From a virus: 36,357 nt of DNA. The DNA is taken from IMG/VR virus record IMGVR_UViG_3300044954_000058, positions 1 through 36,357 of that record. One strand, written 5' to 3'. Position 1 is the stretch's first letter. Every line of letters begins with the position of its first letter. The translations under genes and the position numbers were made by a program. Positions 8,622 through 17,123 of this stretch are shown here, piece by piece. The notes under the pieces were generated by a model that was given only the letters and a program-made list of their open reading frames with translations, had not been told where the DNA came from and did no database searches.

Positions 8622-9637
8622 TGACAGTTACAGTAGAAGAAGTATTAGCACAACTTAATCCTAAATTACGTAAAAGCGTAATGTCTGGAGATTCAGTTCC
8701 AGCAACAGAGTATGCAGCAACTCCTAGCATAGGCCTTAATAGGGCTTTAAATGGCGGTTTGCCGTATGGTAGACAGGTGTTGATATGGGGATCTAAGTCA
8801 TCTGCAAAGTCTTCTCTATGCCTTCAGACAATCGCCTTAGCACAAAAGGAAGGTAAGGTTTGTGCTTGGATTGACGCTGAAATGTCGTATGATAAAGACT
8901 GGGCAGAAAAATTGAGCGTGGATACTGCAAAGTTAATTGTTTCAAGGGCTAGAACAATTAATGATATGGTTGAGATTGGTGTTGATTTGATGCAGGCTGG
9001 TGTTGATTTAATTGTAGTTGATTCAATTACATCCTTATTGCCAGCAATTTATTTTGAAAAAGACACTGACGAACTTAAGCAACTTGAAAATACTAAACAG
9101 ATTGGTGCAGAATCTCGTGATTTTAGCAATGCATGGAAAATGATTAACTATGCAAACAATAAGGTTAAGCCAACTTTGTTTATTCTCATTTCTCAATCAA
9201 GAAACAATATTAATGCAATGTATACTAGTCAACAACCTACAGGTGGTCAAGCAACAAAGTTTTATTCATCAACTATTGTAAAGTTGTTTTCATCAGAATC
9301 AGATAATCAAGCACTGAAAGGAAAAATACATGTTGGAGATAAATTTATTGAAGAAAAAATTGGCCGTAAAGTTAGATGGGATTTACAGTTTTCAAAAACT
9401 TCTCCATCCTTTCAATCTGGTGAGTATGATTTTTATTTTAGAGGTAACGATCTTGGTGTTGATTCCATCGCTGATTTGGTTGATACAGCAGAAAGTCTAG
9501 GGATTGTAAATAGGACTGGAGCGTGGTATCAACTTGATGACGGAACTAAAATTCAGGGCAGAGATACTTTTGTAAACAGAGTAAGAGAAGATTTAGACCT
9601 ACAAGACATGATAAAGAATAAAGTAAAGAATGTCTGA
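8621..9637 (+). CDS. RecA-like recombinase
   Basis: 338 aa. RecA/UvsX-family ATPase for strand exchange and recombination-dependent replication. Seen: PSIGLNRALNGGLPYGRQVLIWG leading into Walker A GSKSSAKSS (57-65), in which the usual glycine before the lysine is alanine; a RecA-like AWIDAEMSYD segment; Walker B LIVVDSITSLLPA; and ISQSRNNI near residues 192-199. Length is close to bacterial RecA (about 350 aa) but the C-terminal domain diverges. Start overlaps the minigene stop (TAATG). Its end overlaps the next small zinc protein by 8 bp. Confidence 0.88.
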   Translation: MTVTVEEVLAQLNPKLRKSVMSGDSVPATEYAATPSIGLNRALNGGLPYGRQVLIWGSKSSAKSSLCLQTIALAQKEGKVCAWIDAEMSYDKDWAEKLSVDTAKLIVSRARTINDMVEIGVDLMQAGVDLIVVDSITSLLPAIYFEKDTDELKQLENTKQIGAESRDFSNAWKMINYANNKVKPTLFILISQSRNNINAMYTSQQPTGGQATKFYSSTIVKLFSSESDNQALKGKIHVGDKFIEEKIGRKVRWDLQFSKTSPSFQSGEYDFYFRGNDLGVDSIADLVDTAESLGIVNRTGAWYQLDDGTKIQGRDTFVNRVREDLDLQDMIKNKVKNV

Positions 9638-9806
9638 AAAGTTTAAAACTGTTACTGGTCAATTTACATGTCAAAAATGTAATGATGTTGTTGATATTTG
9701 CAGATTTTGGTTTGAAACAAAAGACATTACTTGGGTGTGTACTAAAAAACATATGTCAAAAGTTAGCATGGTTCCTAAAACAAAAAAGGATTATGAAAAT
9801 GAGTGA
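9630..9806 (+). CDS. Small zinc-ribbon-like protein
   Basis: 58 aa, beginning 8 bp before the RecA-like stop. Cysteines in CQKC (residues 14-17), then C24 and C37, form a probable C4 zinc knuckle; the tail is lysine-rich. Ends within the start of the resolvase gene, so it belongs to the same coupled operon. No named family recognised; a DNA- or protein-binding accessory of the recombination genes is plausible. Confidence 0.7.
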   Translation: MSEKFKTVTGQFTCQKCNDVVDICRFWFETKDITWVCTKKHMSKVSMVPKTKKDYENE

Positions 9807-10089
9807 AAGGTCTGAGTCAAAAAGATTGGGTGCAAAGCAACACAAAAATTCAGGCAGAAATGCTAAAAAGGGTGATGCATCTTGGGAAGGCTTTACTATA
9901 GACTTTAAAGAAAGTGCTAAATCTTTTACTCTTAATGCTGACGTATGGACAAAAGTGGTTACGGATGCTATTAAAAATAATAGTGATCCAGCATTGGTTG
10001 TAGTTTTAGGTGAAGGAAATAAAAAAGTTAGACTTGCTATACTAGAAGTAGATGTATTAAGTCAAATTTTAGGAAAATATGATGAATGA
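9799..10089 (+). CDS. Putative Hjc-like PD-(D/E)XK Holliday junction resolvase
   Basis: 96 aa from ATG 9799, chosen because AAGGA at 9785-9789 is correctly spaced; longer readings lack a site. Seen: SKRLGAKQHKNSGRNAKKGD with D26, then GFTIDFKES with D35-x-K37, the arrangement E..SG..KGD..(D/E)xK of small archaeal/phage Hjc-type resolvases, followed by a strand LVVVLGEG. It would cut four-way junctions during recombination or before packaging. Sits next to the RecA-like gene. The catalytic acid is D rather than E in the ExK position. A separate RuvC-like protein is encoded 2 kb downstream, so the roles may differ. Confidence 0.55.
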   Translation: MSERSESKRLGAKQHKNSGRNAKKGDASWEGFTIDFKESAKSFTLNADVWTKVVTDAIKNNSDPALVVVLGEGNKKVRLAILEVDVLSQILGKYDE

Positions 10090-10720
10090 TGAATATAAAA
10101 TTGTAAAATCAAACATGACAGTTTCTAATATTTTTTCTTATAAAGAGTTAAATGATTTATACAAAGACATTTATATAGAAATTGATAAAGATTATTTTAC
10201 TCAAAGTCATCTAGGAAGGCTATATTCTATTTTGTATTGGAAAAAAAATAAAATAGAAAATAATGATAGTGTAGATTTTAAAATTAAAAGTAACCTATCT
10301 GATAAAATTTTAGAATATGCACAACAATGCTCTGATGTTTTGCTACAATTAGAAAGTATTTCTTTTACAAGATATTCTTCTGAATATGGTTTTCCTGAAT
10401 TGCCACCACATGTAGATACTAGTTTTAAGCAGCCCAGACTAACATTTGATATACAGTTAGATGGAAATATCGAATGGCCAATTATTATAGAGGGTAATAA
10501 ATATGTTTTAAAAAATAATGAGGCTCTAGTTTTTTCTGGAACTCATCAAGTTCATTGGAGAGAGAAAAAAATATTCAATAAAGGTGAGTATATTGATATG
10601 TTGTTGTGTCAATTTTCAGAAAATACTGAAAAAGACAATTCTATAAGTTTAGAGTTTACAAAACAAATAGATATAAAGCAAAAAACATTAAAGTTAAAAT
10701 ACGAAAAAGGAGTAATTTAA
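10082..10720 (+). CDS. 2OG-Fe(II) oxygenase-like protein (paralogue A)
   Basis: 212 aa; ATG 10082 has AGGA 7 nt upstream and is preferred to ATG 10079. A jelly-roll type sequence with LPPHVDT giving the H-x-D iron ligands (H110, D112) and a distal H158 in HQVHWRE, as in 2-oxoglutarate/Fe(II) hydroxylases. It shares the block YSSE(Y/F)G.P.LPPH.D ... QLD.N..W ... HWR ... EY..M with the protein at 34912-35538, so the two are paralogues. Substrate unknown. Encoded within the recombination operon, overlapping the resolvase by 8 bp. The normal 2OG-binding Arg/Lys about ten residues after the distal His is not clear, so it might be an iron-binding relative rather than a proven hydroxylase. Confidence 0.65.
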   Translation: MNDEYKIVKSNMTVSNIFSYKELNDLYKDIYIEIDKDYFTQSHLGRLYSILYWKKNKIENNDSVDFKIKSNLSDKILEYAQQCSDVLLQLESISFTRYSSEYGFPELPPHVDTSFKQPRLTFDIQLDGNIEWPIIIEGNKYVLKNNEALVFSGTHQVHWREKKIFNKGEYIDMLLCQFSENTEKDNSISLEFTKQIDIKQKTLKLKYEKGVI

Positions 10721-11019
10721 TGGAAAAAACAACACTAGAAATGATCAATGGTTTGTCTGAAATATCAGAATATATGGAAGATGAAGAGTTAACAACAGCA
10801 TTAACAATGATTGCAAAACTTATTGTTAAGCCAGATATTCCAATTCAAGTAGCAACTCTTGAAATAGTTAGGTTGCAGGCAATTGCTGCTAAACTATCTC
10901 TTAAAGCAACTTGGATGGCAAATGTAGATAAACAAAACAGAGCAAAGAAAAATATATATTATACTGCTGCAGAGTCTGTAAACAATTTAGTTTCTGCCCT
11001 GAAATATATTACGAGATAG
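10720..11019 (+). CDS. Hypothetical all-helical protein
   Basis: 99 aa. TAATG overlap with the previous gene and an AAAAGGAG site before the ATG. Wholly helical by composition, acidic at the N terminus (MEDEELTTALT) and basic in the middle (VDKQNRAKKNIYYTAAE). Resembles small helical proteins beside Cas4-like nucleases in phage genomes, but I cannot assign a family. Last gene before a promoter. Confidence 0.65.
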   Translation: MEKTTLEMINGLSEISEYMEDEELTTALTMIAKLIVKPDIPIQVATLEIVRLQAIAAKLSLKATWMANVDKQNRAKKNIYYTAAESVNNLVSALKYITR

Positions 11020-11021
11020 TG

Positions 11022-11027
11022 TATAAT
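11022..11027 (+). promoter_or_regulatory. -10 box before the Cas4-like nuclease gene
   Basis: Perfect TATAAT three bases after the previous stop, with no convincing -35. AAAGGACGTAGGG lies between it and ATG 11061, so this transcript would carry a leader with a ribosome site. Confidence 0.45.
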
Positions 11028-11060
11028 TAATATAATAACAAAGGACGTAGGGTATAAAAA

Positions 11061-11888
11061 ATGACAAAAAGTTTATTACAGCAGATAATGGTTAAATCAG
11101 CAAAATCAAAAAATAGTTTAGATGTAGATGCAGTTATTCAAAAAATAGAGTCTGGCTATATGGTTGGACAAGATCCAATTCATCAAACAAAGAAAACATT
11201 TGCTCCATCGGGACTTGTTTATGGACATGGAGAATGTCCTAGATATTGGTATCACGCATTTGATGGTGTTGTTTTTGAAAGCACTAACACTCCATTTTCA
11301 GTTGCTAATATGTCAAATGGGTCTTTTGCTCACAATAGAATTCAAGACGCTTTGCTTAAGTCTGGTATTGCTAAAAAATTTGTAAAGGTAGACAGAGAGA
11401 CAAATAAAGAAAAAGAGACAACTGAGTTTGAAGTTATTAATAGCGATCCGCCAATATATGGTTGGGCAGACGGCATGATTGAATGGAATAATGAAAAGTT
11501 TGTTATTGAAATTAAAGCAGCAAGCAATGAAGGATTTGAGTATATAAAGAAAACCAACAAGGCAAAAAGTTATCATGTTGCTCAGTTACTTATTTATATG
11601 AAAATTTTAAAGATGGCAAAAGGTTTAGTTATATATGAAAATAAAAACAATCATGAATTGTTTGTTATTCCAATTGAAGTAAATGATCATTACAGACAAT
11701 GGATTGATACGACCTTTGACTGGATGCGAACAGTAAGGCAAGCCTGGAAAGATAGGCAACTACCACAAAAAAATTATAGAGCAAACTCTAAAATTTGCAA
11801 AGGATGTCCAATACAAAAGGCATGTGCCCTATCAGAACCAGGGGTAATTAAAATTGGTTCGCTGGAGCAATTGAGTGAAGCCATGTGA
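11061..11888 (+). CDS. Cas4/AddB-like Fe-S PD-(D/E)XK exonuclease
   Basis: 275 aa. Seen: H91 (SFAHNRIQ), D137 (GWADGMIEW), E150-x-K152 (FVIEIKAAS) and Q175-x5-Y (VAQLLIYMK): the RecB-nuclease active site. Four cysteines, C59 before the core (GECPRYW) and C246, C249 and C255 at the C terminus (KICKGCPIQKAC), match the split 4Fe-4S staple of Cas4 and AddB. No cas1, cas2 or repeat array is nearby, so it is a recombination or end-processing nuclease, not a CRISPR component. It overlaps the next gene by 14 bp. Confidence 0.85.
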   Translation: MTKSLLQQIMVKSAKSKNSLDVDAVIQKIESGYMVGQDPIHQTKKTFAPSGLVYGHGECPRYWYHAFDGVVFESTNTPFSVANMSNGSFAHNRIQDALLKSGIAKKFVKVDRETNKEKETTEFEVINSDPPIYGWADGMIEWNNEKFVIEIKAASNEGFEYIKKTNKAKSYHVAQLLIYMKILKMAKGLVIYENKNNHELFVIPIEVNDHYRQWIDTTFDWMRTVRQAWKDRQLPQKNYRANSKICKGCPIQKACALSEPGVIKIGSLEQLSEAM

Positions 11889-12168
11889 GTGGTGTGAGAA
11901 CGAATTTTCTCCTGCCGTAAGTTATCAAATTTATTGTAGTCCAACATGCAGGACAGAAGCAACAAAAATTAAAATTGCAGAAAAACAAGTTATTAATAAA
12001 CGAAGAAAAAGATATGGCAAAGATCGTAAGTGTGCGAGAGGATGTGGAACAATTCTTTCAGCATACAATGACTTTAACTATTGTGACTATTGTTCAATAG
12101 ATAAGAAAAAAGTAAACAAAACCCTCAGACAACTTAAAGGATTAATAGACTATGAAGACAATCGATAG
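11875..12168 (+). CDS. Double zinc-finger protein
   Basis: 97 aa with GTG start overlapping the nuclease end. Two C4 clusters: C4, C7, C21, C25 (PCEWCENEF, YCSPTC) and C53, C57, C70, C73 (KCARGCG, NYCDYC), separated by a strongly basic helix (KQVINKRRKRYGK). Such an arrangement suggests nucleic-acid binding. It lies between two junction-processing nuclease genes, so an accessory role in recombination is likely but unproved. Confidence 0.72.
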   Translation: MKPCEWCENEFSPAVSYQIYCSPTCRTEATKIKIAEKQVINKRRKRYGKDRKCARGCGTILSAYNDFNYCDYCSIDKKKVNKTLRQLKGLIDYEDNR

Positions 12169-12724
12169 ACCAGCAAAATTTGTTGCCATTGATGCAAGTA
12201 CTAATAGTCTTGCTTTTGCCCTGTTCTTTTTTGGTAATATTGAAATGATTGGAAAGATTAATTTTGAGGGAAAAGACATATATCAAAAATGTATTGATGC
12301 TTCAAAAAAAGTAAACAGTTTTTTAAAAAACGATGCATTTATAAATACTGACTCTATTATTATTGAACATACTGTTTTTATGAATAGCCCAAAAACTGCA
12401 GCAGACTTAGCATTAGTTCAGGGGGCAATTATAGGAGCAGCAGGGGTATCTGGTATAGTTAATGTTGCAAAGGTTTCTCCTATTACATGGCAAAACTATA
12501 TTGGAAACAAAGCATTATCTAAAGAAGAAAAACTTATTATTAGATCAAAAAATCCAGGAAAATCAGATGCGTGGTATAAATCTTATGAAAGAAATATTAG
12601 AAAAGAAAGAACGATTAGGTTTATTGAAATCAATTATGATAAAATTATAGATGACAATGATATAGCAGATGCTTGTGCAATAGGCCATTGGAGTTTAAAC
12701 AACTGGGAGAAGGGGGTATCTTAA
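12152..12724 (+). CDS. RuvC-like Holliday junction resolvase
   Basis: 190 aa, overlapping the previous gene by 17 bp. RNase H-fold acidic residues in the RuvC order: D14 (FVAIDASTNS), E72 (IIIEHTVF), then D168/D170 and D173 (DDNDIADACAIG). In RuvC enzymes these bind two metal ions and cut four-way junctions. Length matches RuvC (about 170-190 aa). With the Hjc-like protein this makes two candidate resolvases in one operon. Ends with TAATG onto the next gene. Confidence 0.8.
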   Translation: MKTIDRPAKFVAIDASTNSLAFALFFFGNIEMIGKINFEGKDIYQKCIDASKKVNSFLKNDAFINTDSIIIEHTVFMNSPKTAADLALVQGAIIGAAGVSGIVNVAKVSPITWQNYIGNKALSKEEKLIIRSKNPGKSDAWYKSYERNIRKERTIRFIEINYDKIIDDNDIADACAIGHWSLNNWEKGVS

Positions 12725-13404
12725 TGCCAGAATTAAATGCTAATATACCACCAATAGAATGTTATGTTCGTGGCAACTTTTTAAGAGATCAAAAAGATTC
12801 GCATGATCAATATTTTCCTTGCATCATTTTTGGCGTTTCAAGCATACCAAACAGAAGTCCTTTATTTCATTTTATAATGGAGGATGGTGGTTTATGGTGG
12901 AGAATGCCAATAAACGCTTTTTGCACACAGCCCGGTGTTGTAGAGGAAGACATTCACAATTTAGTTTTGTGGAATTCTTTTAGTCCTTTTGTTACTGTTA
13001 CAAAATTTTCAAATCTTGCAAATCTTCGTATGTTCTATAGCGATAGAAATAAAAATAAAATTTCTGGCAAATACTTGTTTACACTTGATTGGTACAGCGG
13101 AGATGCAAACAGCCTTGATGACGGATATTCTGAAAATCCTGGACAACATAAATGTGGGCATGTTATTCAAAGAGATGACGGCAATTTTGCTATCCAACCA
13201 AACAATCGTATATTTGTTTTAGAGCCCTCTTTTACAACAAAGCCTGGCAAACAAGTTATTCATCGTTTAATTAATACTAATAAATGGGATGTAGAAGATG
13301 CTGCAAAATGGGTTACAGATGACACAGACTCTTATCATTATAATATTATAAGTAATGATGTTATTATTGAAAGATTAAAATATATGGAGGAAAACGGTAT
13401 ATGA
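12724..13404 (+). CDS. Conserved hypothetical protein
   Basis: 226 aa; the start is the ATG in TAATG with the RuvC-like stop and has GGAGAAGGGGG upstream; the reading from 12673 is an extension into the RuvC-like gene. Strand-rich, aromatic (GGLWWRMPINAF, LFTLDWYSGD), with a single CGH motif and no catalytic pattern that I know. A charged helix closes it (IIERLKYMEENG). Last gene of the recombination operon. Function unknown. Confidence 0.7.
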   Translation: MPELNANIPPIECYVRGNFLRDQKDSHDQYFPCIIFGVSSIPNRSPLFHFIMEDGGLWWRMPINAFCTQPGVVEEDIHNLVLWNSFSPFVTVTKFSNLANLRMFYSDRNKNKISGKYLFTLDWYSGDANSLDDGYSENPGQHKCGHVIQRDDGNFAIQPNNRIFVLEPSFTTKPGKQVIHRLINTNKWDVEDAAKWVTDDTDSYHYNIISNDVIIERLKYMEENGI

Positions 13405-13447
13405 GCCCTAGAGATTCGTTTAAAAGATAGGATTGACAAATAACATT

Positions 13448-13603
13448 ATGGGTGGTAAACTATATACAAACGAGGCGTGGCTTCGTAAAAGGTATGTGCT
13501 TGACAAAAAATCAGTTACTGATATTGCTAAAGAATGTCAGACAAGCGTAGAAACCATTTATGTATACCTTGCCAAATTTAAATTAAGGAAATCAAAACGA
13601 TGA
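13448..13603 (+). CDS. Small helix-turn-helix protein (paralogue 1)
   Basis: 51 aa, MGGKLYTNEAWLRKRYVLDK... with a clear HTH (SVTDIAKECQTSVETIYVYL) and basic tail. It is similar along its length to the protein at 29837-30007 (Y.N..WL..RY/KY ... DIAKE ... I...L..FK). These resemble the small DNA-binding HTH proteins scattered in actinophages. Its TGA overlaps the next ATG. A TTGACA (13433-13438) with TAAACT 17 bp on would place a promoter over its first codons, so it may be read from the upstream transcript, or the start may be further in. Confidence 0.65.
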   Translation: MGGKLYTNEAWLRKRYVLDKKSVTDIAKECQTSVETIYVYLAKFKLRKSKR

Positions 13604-13839
13604 AAGATGATCTTAGAATTATAGTTGATCAGGTAAACCATCCTGAGCATTACACATCGGACCCATCTGGTGTTGAATGTATTCAGATTACACGTCACAG
13701 AAATTTTAATATTGGAAATGCATTTAAGTATTTATGGAGAGCAGGATTAAAGGATGAGTCTAAACATATAGAAGATTTAAAGAAGGCTATTTTTTATATA
13801 CAAGATGAAATTAATAGACTTGAGAGTAGGCATGGGTAG
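13600..13839 (+). CDS. DUF3310 family protein (SaV-like, nucleotide-kinase annotated)
   Basis: 79 aa with the family signature VNHPEHYTSD, GVECIQITRHRNFNIGNAFKY, WRAGLKDE and IEDLKKAIFYIQDEI. DUF3310 proteins are frequent in phages and often labelled nucleotide kinase without direct proof of activity. Complete for the family. Starts in an ATGA overlap with the HTH gene and runs 8 bp into the next one. Confidence 0.9.
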   Translation: MKDDLRIIVDQVNHPEHYTSDPSGVECIQITRHRNFNIGNAFKYLWRAGLKDESKHIEDLKKAIFYIQDEINRLESRHG

Positions 13840-14116
13840 AAAAAAGAAAGTTCAAGTTTTTGATAACGGAAAGTACACAAAACTTCCAAGTGTTATGGTC
13901 GATGGTCACACAATTGAGCAAGGCGAAATGATAAAAATTAAAGGTGAGCATGGATCTATGTTTAAGTTTCTTAGTCTTACAACAAACAATGATAATGGAT
14001 TACAATGGGTAGATTGCGTAGAGTATGAGCGTGGATTTCCTAGAGCGATGAGGTCGTTTAATATTGATAAAGTAAAACGAATTCCTGCAAGGAGAAAAAA
14101 TGTCAAAAGATCTTGA
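13832..14116 (+). CDS. Hypothetical basic protein before the terminase
   Basis: 94 aa from ATG 13832 (MGRKKKVQVFDNGKYT), which overlaps the DUF3310 stop; the earlier ATG at 13805 would overlap far more. Strand-rich with basic ends (RIPARRKNVKRS), suggesting a small beta-barrel nucleic-acid- or protein-binding fold. Ends 17 bp inside the small terminase gene. No family recognised. Confidence 0.6.
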   Translation: MGRKKKVQVFDNGKYTKLPSVMVDGHTIEQGEMIKIKGEHGSMFKFLSLTTNNDNGLQWVDCVEYERGFPRAMRSFNIDKVKRIPARRKNVKRS

Positions 14117-14636
14117 AGTTATAGAACATCTTGATGAAATTAACAAGGTTGTTGAAGAATATTTAAAGGGTAGCGATCCAACAAAAATTTCTAAAGATTT
14201 AAACCTTCCACGTACTCGTGTTGTTGCACATTTAAATGAATGGAAAGTAATGGTATCTGCAAACGATGCCATTCGTTCGAGGGCAAAAGAGGCACTTGCA
14301 GCAGCAGACGCACACTATGGAAAACTTATTGCCAAAGCATATGAAGTTATTGATGAATCAACTATGAACAATAATCTTGGAGCAAAAACTGCTGGAATCA
14401 AACTGGTACTAGATATTGAAGCAAAAAGAATAGAAATGCTTCAAAAGGCTGGGCTTCTTGAAAACAAAGAACTTGCGGAAGAAATGATTGAAATAGAAAG
14501 ACGACAAGAGGTTCTTGTTGGAATACTAAAAGATATTGCAAAAGATCATCCACAAGTTCGTGATTTGATTATGAAAAAATTATCTGATATATCAAAATCA
14601 GATGAGGTGATTACAATTGTCCATGATGTTCAATGA
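14100..14636 (+). CDS. Terminase small subunit (putative)
   Basis: 178 aa, strong RBS AAGGAG. An N-terminal HTH (YLKGSDPTKISKDLNLPRTRVVAHLNEW) is followed by long helices (residues about 55-130) and a C-terminal helical part, the usual plan of small terminases, which recognise the packaging site and stimulate the large subunit. Lies directly upstream of, and overlaps, the large terminase gene. The name comes from architecture and place. Confidence 0.75.
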   Translation: MSKDLEVIEHLDEINKVVEEYLKGSDPTKISKDLNLPRTRVVAHLNEWKVMVSANDAIRSRAKEALAAADAHYGKLIAKAYEVIDESTMNNNLGAKTAGIKLVLDIEAKRIEMLQKAGLLENKELAEEMIEIERRQEVLVGILKDIAKDHPQVRDLIMKKLSDISKSDEVITIVHDVQ

Positions 14637-16404
14637 CTTCATTGAAGCACTACAAGATAATCCGTTTCAAGAAAATCCAGTAGACACAAAAACATTTGTT
14701 GAGTCTGCAGATTATTTAGGACAACCACCATTGTCAGATATACAATATGAAATTGTAGAGGCAATGAGTCAAATATATAAAAAAGCAGACCTTGAGTTAT
14801 TAATGGGAACTGTCGAAGGAGCAAAGTATTATGAAAAATACACCAAGAACGAAATTATTTTACAACTTGGAAAGGGTAGTGGCAAGGACTTCACCTCAAC
14901 TGTTGCTTGTGCCTATATTGTGTATAAGTTACTATGCCTTAAAGATCCCTCAAAGTATTTTGGCAAACCGTCTGGCGATGCGATTGACCTTATTAACGTT
15001 GCTATCAACGCTCAACAAGCGAAAAACGTTTTCTTCAAAGGATTCAAAACAAAAATAGAAAAATCGCCTTGGTTTGCTGGAAGATATAATGCAAAAGTAG
15101 ATTCAGTTGAGTTTGATAAATCAATTACAGTTTATTCTGGTCACTCAGAAAGAGAGTCCCATGAAGGTCTAAACTTATTGCTTGCAGTACTTGATGAAAT
15201 TTCTGGTTTTGCAAGTGAAGTTGCAACTGGTAATGAGCAGGGCAAAACAGCAGACAATATTTATAAAGCATTTAGAGGCTCTGTAGACTCTCGTTTTCCA
15301 GACTTAGGCAAGGTAGTATTGTTATCTTTTCCAAGATATCAAGGAGACTTTATTTCACAAAAATACGATAGCGTTATAGCAGATAAAGACGTTGTTTATA
15401 AATCACATAAATTTATAATTAATCCATTGCTTGATGAAACATCAGAAAACACATTAGAAATTGAGTGGGAAGAAGATCATATTATTTCATACAAGGTTCC
15501 TGGAGTGTGGGCACTTAAAAGACCAACATGGCAAGTAAATCCAACTAGAAATATTGATGATTTTAAAATTGCATTTTACACAGATTTAGGTGATGCAATG
15601 ATGCGCTTTTTATGTGTTCCAACATACGCATCTGACGCATTCTTTAAACAAAAAGATAAATTAGAAAAGTGCATGACTCTTCGTAATCCAGTAGATGAGT
15701 TTAGAAGATTTGATCCAGGATTTATTCCAGACCCCAATAAAACATATTATGTTCACGCAGATTTAGCACAAAGACACGATAAGTGTGCTGTAGCAATTGC
15801 ACACGTTGATAAATGGGTTAGCCTACAAGTTATAAAAGATTATGAGCAAGTGGCTCCAATTGTTGTTGTAGATGCAGTTGCTTGGTGGGAGCCTAAAAAA
15901 GAAGGTGCGGTAAATCTAAGTGAAGTAAAAAACTGGATTATTAATCTTAGAAGGTTAGGTTTTAATATTGGCAAGGTAACGTTTGATAGATGGCAGTCTT
16001 ATGATATTCAACAAGAACTTAAGGCTGTTAACATTAATACTGATACGGTGTCTGTTGCTAAAAAACATTATGAAGATTTGGCAATGCTTGTTTATGAGGA
16101 AAGAATTGTAATGCCTCAAATACCAATACTTTTAGAAGAATTATCTGAACTTAAGATTATGAAAAATAATCGTATAGATCATCCCAGAAAATTATCAAAA
16201 GACTTGGCTGATGCAGTTTGCGGTGCAACCTTTGGTGCGATATCATATACTAATAAAGAAAACAATCTTGAAATAGAGGTTAGAACCTGGTCAAGTGCAC
16301 ACAAGGAAATGCAAAGACAAAGAAGGCAAGAGTTAGAAAATGAAAGAAACAATGAAATGCCAAAAGATGTAAAAGAGTTTTTAGGTAAGTTGAATTTACT
16401 ATGA
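14617..16404 (+). CDS. Terminase large subunit (ATPase-nuclease)
   Basis: 595 aa. The motor that cuts and pumps phage DNA into proheads. Seen: Walker A LGKGSGKD (84-91), Walker B LLLAVLDEIS (about 187-196), and an RNase H-fold nuclease domain with acidic residues in YVHADLAQRHDKC (about 382), VTFDRWQSYD (about 456) and SKDLADAV (about 528-531). Start: TTG at 14617 is 7 nt after GAGGTG; ATG 14623 is an alternative six bases on. Overlaps the small subunit by 20 bp and the next gene by ATGA. No portal gene follows, which is unusual for the common gene order. Confidence 0.95.
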   Translation: MSMMFNDFIEALQDNPFQENPVDTKTFVESADYLGQPPLSDIQYEIVEAMSQIYKKADLELLMGTVEGAKYYEKYTKNEIILQLGKGSGKDFTSTVACAYIVYKLLCLKDPSKYFGKPSGDAIDLINVAINAQQAKNVFFKGFKTKIEKSPWFAGRYNAKVDSVEFDKSITVYSGHSERESHEGLNLLLAVLDEISGFASEVATGNEQGKTADNIYKAFRGSVDSRFPDLGKVVLLSFPRYQGDFISQKYDSVIADKDVVYKSHKFIINPLLDETSENTLEIEWEEDHIISYKVPGVWALKRPTWQVNPTRNIDDFKIAFYTDLGDAMMRFLCVPTYASDAFFKQKDKLEKCMTLRNPVDEFRRFDPGFIPDPNKTYYVHADLAQRHDKCAVAIAHVDKWVSLQVIKDYEQVAPIVVVDAVAWWEPKKEGAVNLSEVKNWIINLRRLGFNIGKVTFDRWQSYDIQQELKAVNINTDTVSVAKKHYEDLAMLVYEERIVMPQIPILLEELSELKIMKNNRIDHPRKLSKDLADAVCGATFGAISYTNKENNLEIEVRTWSSAHKEMQRQRRQELENERNNEMPKDVKEFLGKLNLL

Positions 16405-17123
16405 TTACAGTTTATTATGGAATTAAACCATTGTCAAATCCTAGTAACCCAGTTTTAATTCCTGTAATGAACATGCTAGAAGATAGTTTAGTTAATGTTT
16501 ATCAAGATTTAAAAAAAATAAGCAGTAAGGATGTTCCAAACATGTTTTCATGTAGATCTTTTTTACAATATACAAAAAATTTGTATATGATGACAAATCC
16601 AGTAGACATTAATGTAAGAGTTGAAAAATCAAAAGTTTTTAATTTAGGCGACAGGTCTTTAGATGATTTATTTTTTAATAGGGCATTGCAGGTTAATAAT
16701 GTCTATAATTTAGACTATGGGCCAGGTTATATATTTTTTTCTGAAACAAATTTAGAAATAGAAATACTAAGTCCGTTTATGCACAAAAGTGATTTTTGTA
16801 AAAACGCATACATAGTTCCCGGAAGTTATGATATTTCAAAATGGTTTAGGGCAGTAAACCCAGCATTACAGTTTTATGATAATTTAGATAAAAACATAAA
16901 ATCTGATAAAGGTGATCCATTAATGTATATTAATTTTAAAACTCATGATAAGGTTAAACTTAAAAGATTTTATATGACACAAGAACTAGAAGAAATAACA
17001 TCTGGAGCGGTATCATATAAAAAATATGATCCAAATAGGTCATTGTCATACCTATATGATAAATTTACTAATGGTGGCCTAAATAAAAGAACTCTTAAAA
17101 TAATCAAAGAAAACCTAGTTTGA
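16401..17123 (+). CDS. Hypothetical protein after the terminase
   Basis: 240 aa starting in an ATGA overlap with the terminase. Mixed alpha/beta with many aromatic residues (FLQYTKNLYMM, YGPGYIFFSETN); no transmembrane or catalytic motif recognised. Strongly A+T-rich, using ATA/AAA codons heavily. It replaces the portal gene at this position, but I see no portal features and length is about half of a portal. Function unknown. Confidence 0.65.
   Translation: MITVYYGIKPLSNPSNPVLIPVMNMLEDSLVNVYQDLKKISSKDVPNMFSCRSFLQYTKNLYMMTNPVDINVRVEKSKVFNLGDRSLDDLFFNRALQVNNVYNLDYGPGYIFFSETNLEIEILSPFMHKSDFCKNAYIVPGSYDISKWFRAVNPALQFYDNLDKNIKSDKGDPLMYINFKTHDKVKLKRFYMTQELEEITSGAVSYKKYDPNRSLSYLYDKFTNGGLNKRTLKIIKENLV

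Noticed and set aside
11061-11888. Cas4-like protein as part of a CRISPR system
   Set aside because: No cas1/cas2 genes and no regularly spaced repeats anywhere in the window; Cas4-like nucleases are common in phages on their own.
14617-17123. Protein after the large terminase as portal
   Set aside because: Gene order would suggest a portal, but at 240 aa it is too short and lacks any portal-like pattern.
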